NCBI GenBank assembly: GCA_013152895.1 | Contig: JAADFN010000007.1 | Location: 233-36,510, forward strand | Length of the DNA stretch: 36,278 bases | Direction of reading: 5' to 3' | DNA from: Acidobacteriota bacterium | GTDB lineage: Bacteria; Acidobacteriota; Thermoanaerobaculia; Thermoanaerobaculales; Sulfomarinibacteraceae | Notes under the pieces: model-generated | The model's input: the letters and a program-made list of their open reading frames with translations, nothing else | The model's database searches: none | What the model was told of the DNA's origin: nothing | In this document: positions 35,207-36,278 of the stretch, one piece after another | Layout: each line of letters starts with the position of its first letter | How positions within the stretch are numbered: position 1 is the first letter of the stretch | Program-made: the position numbers and the translations under genes

Positions 35207-35400
35207 AGATGGAGTCAACCACGGGCGCACGGATGGTACCAATAATGTTGTATCCGGTGCAGCCGAACGAAACGCTCACCTGCACGATCCTTTCGGAAGG
35301 TTTCAGAAACGCCGCTGCCCCTCCCGGCTCGCGCCATCTCCCCTCCCCCCCCTTCGCCTGGCGCACACCGGACACCCTCTGACAACTTTCACCGGTACCT

Positions 35401-35796
35401 TTACTGCTGGCGTTCGGGCTTGCGAACCGCTTCAAGTTTCGGACCGAAGAATCCAACCGGAATCCCGGCATTTCGGCACGCTTTGGTCGCCCGCGAACTG
35501 AGAACCAGGATCGTGATCACGTTCCAGAAAGGAATCACCATCGCCACGGCCCACAGAACGCCGACCCGAGAACCCAGGGCCGATGCCGTGCGGTAGGCGT
35601 ATATCGCCAAAGCGACGATGGTGACGAGGATTCCAAGCACACGAGCCAGCGCCACTGCAAGCACCGTCTCTGCGTAACCTCTCGCCAGGATTATCGCAAA
35701 TGCGCCAACGATAATAATGACGTATTGAACCCCAGCCCAAAGCACCAACCGCCTGTACGAAGCGGCCAGCATACCCATGTCGACTTCCTCTTCCAT
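35401..35796 (-). CDS. Small integral membrane protein, unknown function
   Basis: The 131-residue protein has three predicted membrane helices (about residues 14-38 LWAGVQYVIIIVGAFAIILA, 45-70 ALARVLGILVTIVALAIYAY, and 80-103 LWAVAMVIPFWNVITILVL), followed by a conserved-looking cytoplasmic tail SSRATKACRNAGIPVGFFGPKLEAV. No enzyme or transporter motif is visible. ATG 35796 is chosen because AAGGAG lies eight bases upstream; the longer frame would add an unlikely polar extension. It is a single gene, codirectional with typA but about 195 bp upstream of the typA promoter. The ATKACRNAGI.VGFFG tail looks like a family signature, but I cannot name the family. Confidence 0.75.
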   Translation of the reverse strand: MEEEVDMGMLAASYRRLVLWAGVQYVIIIVGAFAIILARGYAETVLAVALARVLGILVTIVALAIYAYRTASALGSRVGVLWAVAMVIPFWNVITILVLSSRATKACRNAGIPVGFFGPKLEAVRKPERQQ

Positions 35797-36278
35797 GCGT
35801 TGTGCTCCTTCCTTCGAACTTCGTCTCAGTGGCACTCGCTGATCGATTTTCCCCGATACATGTAGCGAAAGTAGCATACCTTCTGTGCGCAAACACGCCA
35901 TCCGCAGCACTGGCAGCACTGGACGTACCCCGCTTTATGATGATGGTACGGCAGGCTCGACCGCCTCACGTGACTGCATACATTGATGCCGGACAAAGCA
36001 TGATCGACGCCCATCGTCCACGGAATGGATGCCACGGCCGGGGCATGACGATGCGGAGCAACCCAACATCGCTGCAAGCCGACGCCGAGCAATCTTCCCA
36101 TCCACTGCAAGCCGACGCCGAGGCGTAAGCCGAGGCACGGCGAGCAGCCCTTCAGCCCGCAGCACCCACACCGTCCACGCCCCGACACCCCGCGCAACCG
36201 GGCCTGCATGATGCACCATCCATCTACTGCAGGGCGGGATGCACCGCACCTGGTGGCGCTTTCTCGATGTGCTCGCTC
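35797..36278. other. Right-edge region without a convincing gene
   Basis: Frames here on both strands are Cys-, His- and Arg-rich, with stop-limited lengths under about 130 residues and no ribosome site, and look non-coding. Content: upstream DNA of the small membrane protein, then a direct repeat at 36072-36122. Short frames running off the right edge begin at ATG 36208 and ATG 36239; either could be the start of the next gene, but neither can be confirmed. Confidence 0.5.
36072..36122. repeat. Direct 18-bp repeat resembling half of an integron attC site
   Basis: CTGCAAGCCGACGCCGAG occurs at 36072-36089 and again, identical, at 36105-36122 (33-bp period). ACCCAAC at 36061-36067, fitting the attC box RYYYAAC, precedes the first copy. 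The complementary right half (GTTRRRY side) was not found nearby, so this is not a complete attC. Confidence 0.6.

Noticed and set aside
33037-35382. Plus-strand open frame (781 codons) opposite typA
   Set aside because: It is antisense to a complete typA and has no recognisable domain or ribosome site.

Overview
The window is a GC-rich, densely coded bacterial chromosome segment from a Gram-negative (diderm) organism: it encodes a TolC-type outer-membrane factor with a periplasmic adaptor and an RND pump, a DUF3187-like outer-membrane protein and secreted repeat proteins. No rRNA, tRNA, CRISPR array, transposase or prophage structural gene is visible. The mix (full-length PurL, G/K-type phosphofructokinase, DUF4388 proteins with J-like and TPR parts, a propeller-type sensor kinase, and repeat proteins with a conserved [10 protein letters not shown]-type C-terminus) is what I would expect from Acidobacteriota, perhaps Thermoanaerobaculia-like. 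That placement is inference; there is no rRNA to confirm it.

Layout. 1-2133 (+): 3' part of a large tail-fibre-like repeat protein, closed by a strong terminator. 2246-2608 (-): small helical protein. 2609-3010: regulatory DNA with an orphan hairpin, a sigma-70-type promoter and a perfect TetR-type operator. 3011-9312 (+): tightly overlapping operon tetR / outer-membrane factor / membrane fusion protein / RND permease, ended by a terminator. 9463-10545 (+): DUF3187-like outer-membrane protein. 10717-12548 (+): ECF sigma factor and a membrane protein that looks like its anti-sigma partner. 12741-19908 (+): housekeeping genes purL, ndk, dCMP deaminase, pfkA, trmB, yraN. 20111-26287 (-): hybrid propeller histidine kinase, LuxR-type response regulator and a second, complete tail-fibre-like protein paralogous to the one at the left edge. 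26466-29613 (+): a pair of DUF4388-related regulatory or scaffold proteins (one with a membrane anchor and SPOR-like tail, one with degenerate J domain and TPRs) and a NYN/YacP-like nuclease. 29698-31227 (+): ALDH7-type aldehyde dehydrogenase with its own promoter and terminator. 31315-33233 (+): sigma-54 response regulator overlapping pyrE. 33313-35157 (-): typA/bipA. 35401-35796 (-): small membrane protein. 35797-36278: no convincing gene, but a direct repeat that resembles half of an integron attC site.

The most notable signals are: (i) two inverted, paralogous surface-fibre genes enclosing about 18 kb, one next to a two-component system that may control it; (ii) several transcription-unit first genes with a TANNNT hexamer 6-9 nt before the start codon and no usable Shine-Dalgarno, while operon-internal genes have strong ones, suggesting routine leaderless transcription; (iii) a response-regulator gene whose best start is CTG; (iv) the DUF4388/J-like/SPOR gene pair, for which I know no assigned function; and (v) the attC-like repeat at the right edge.
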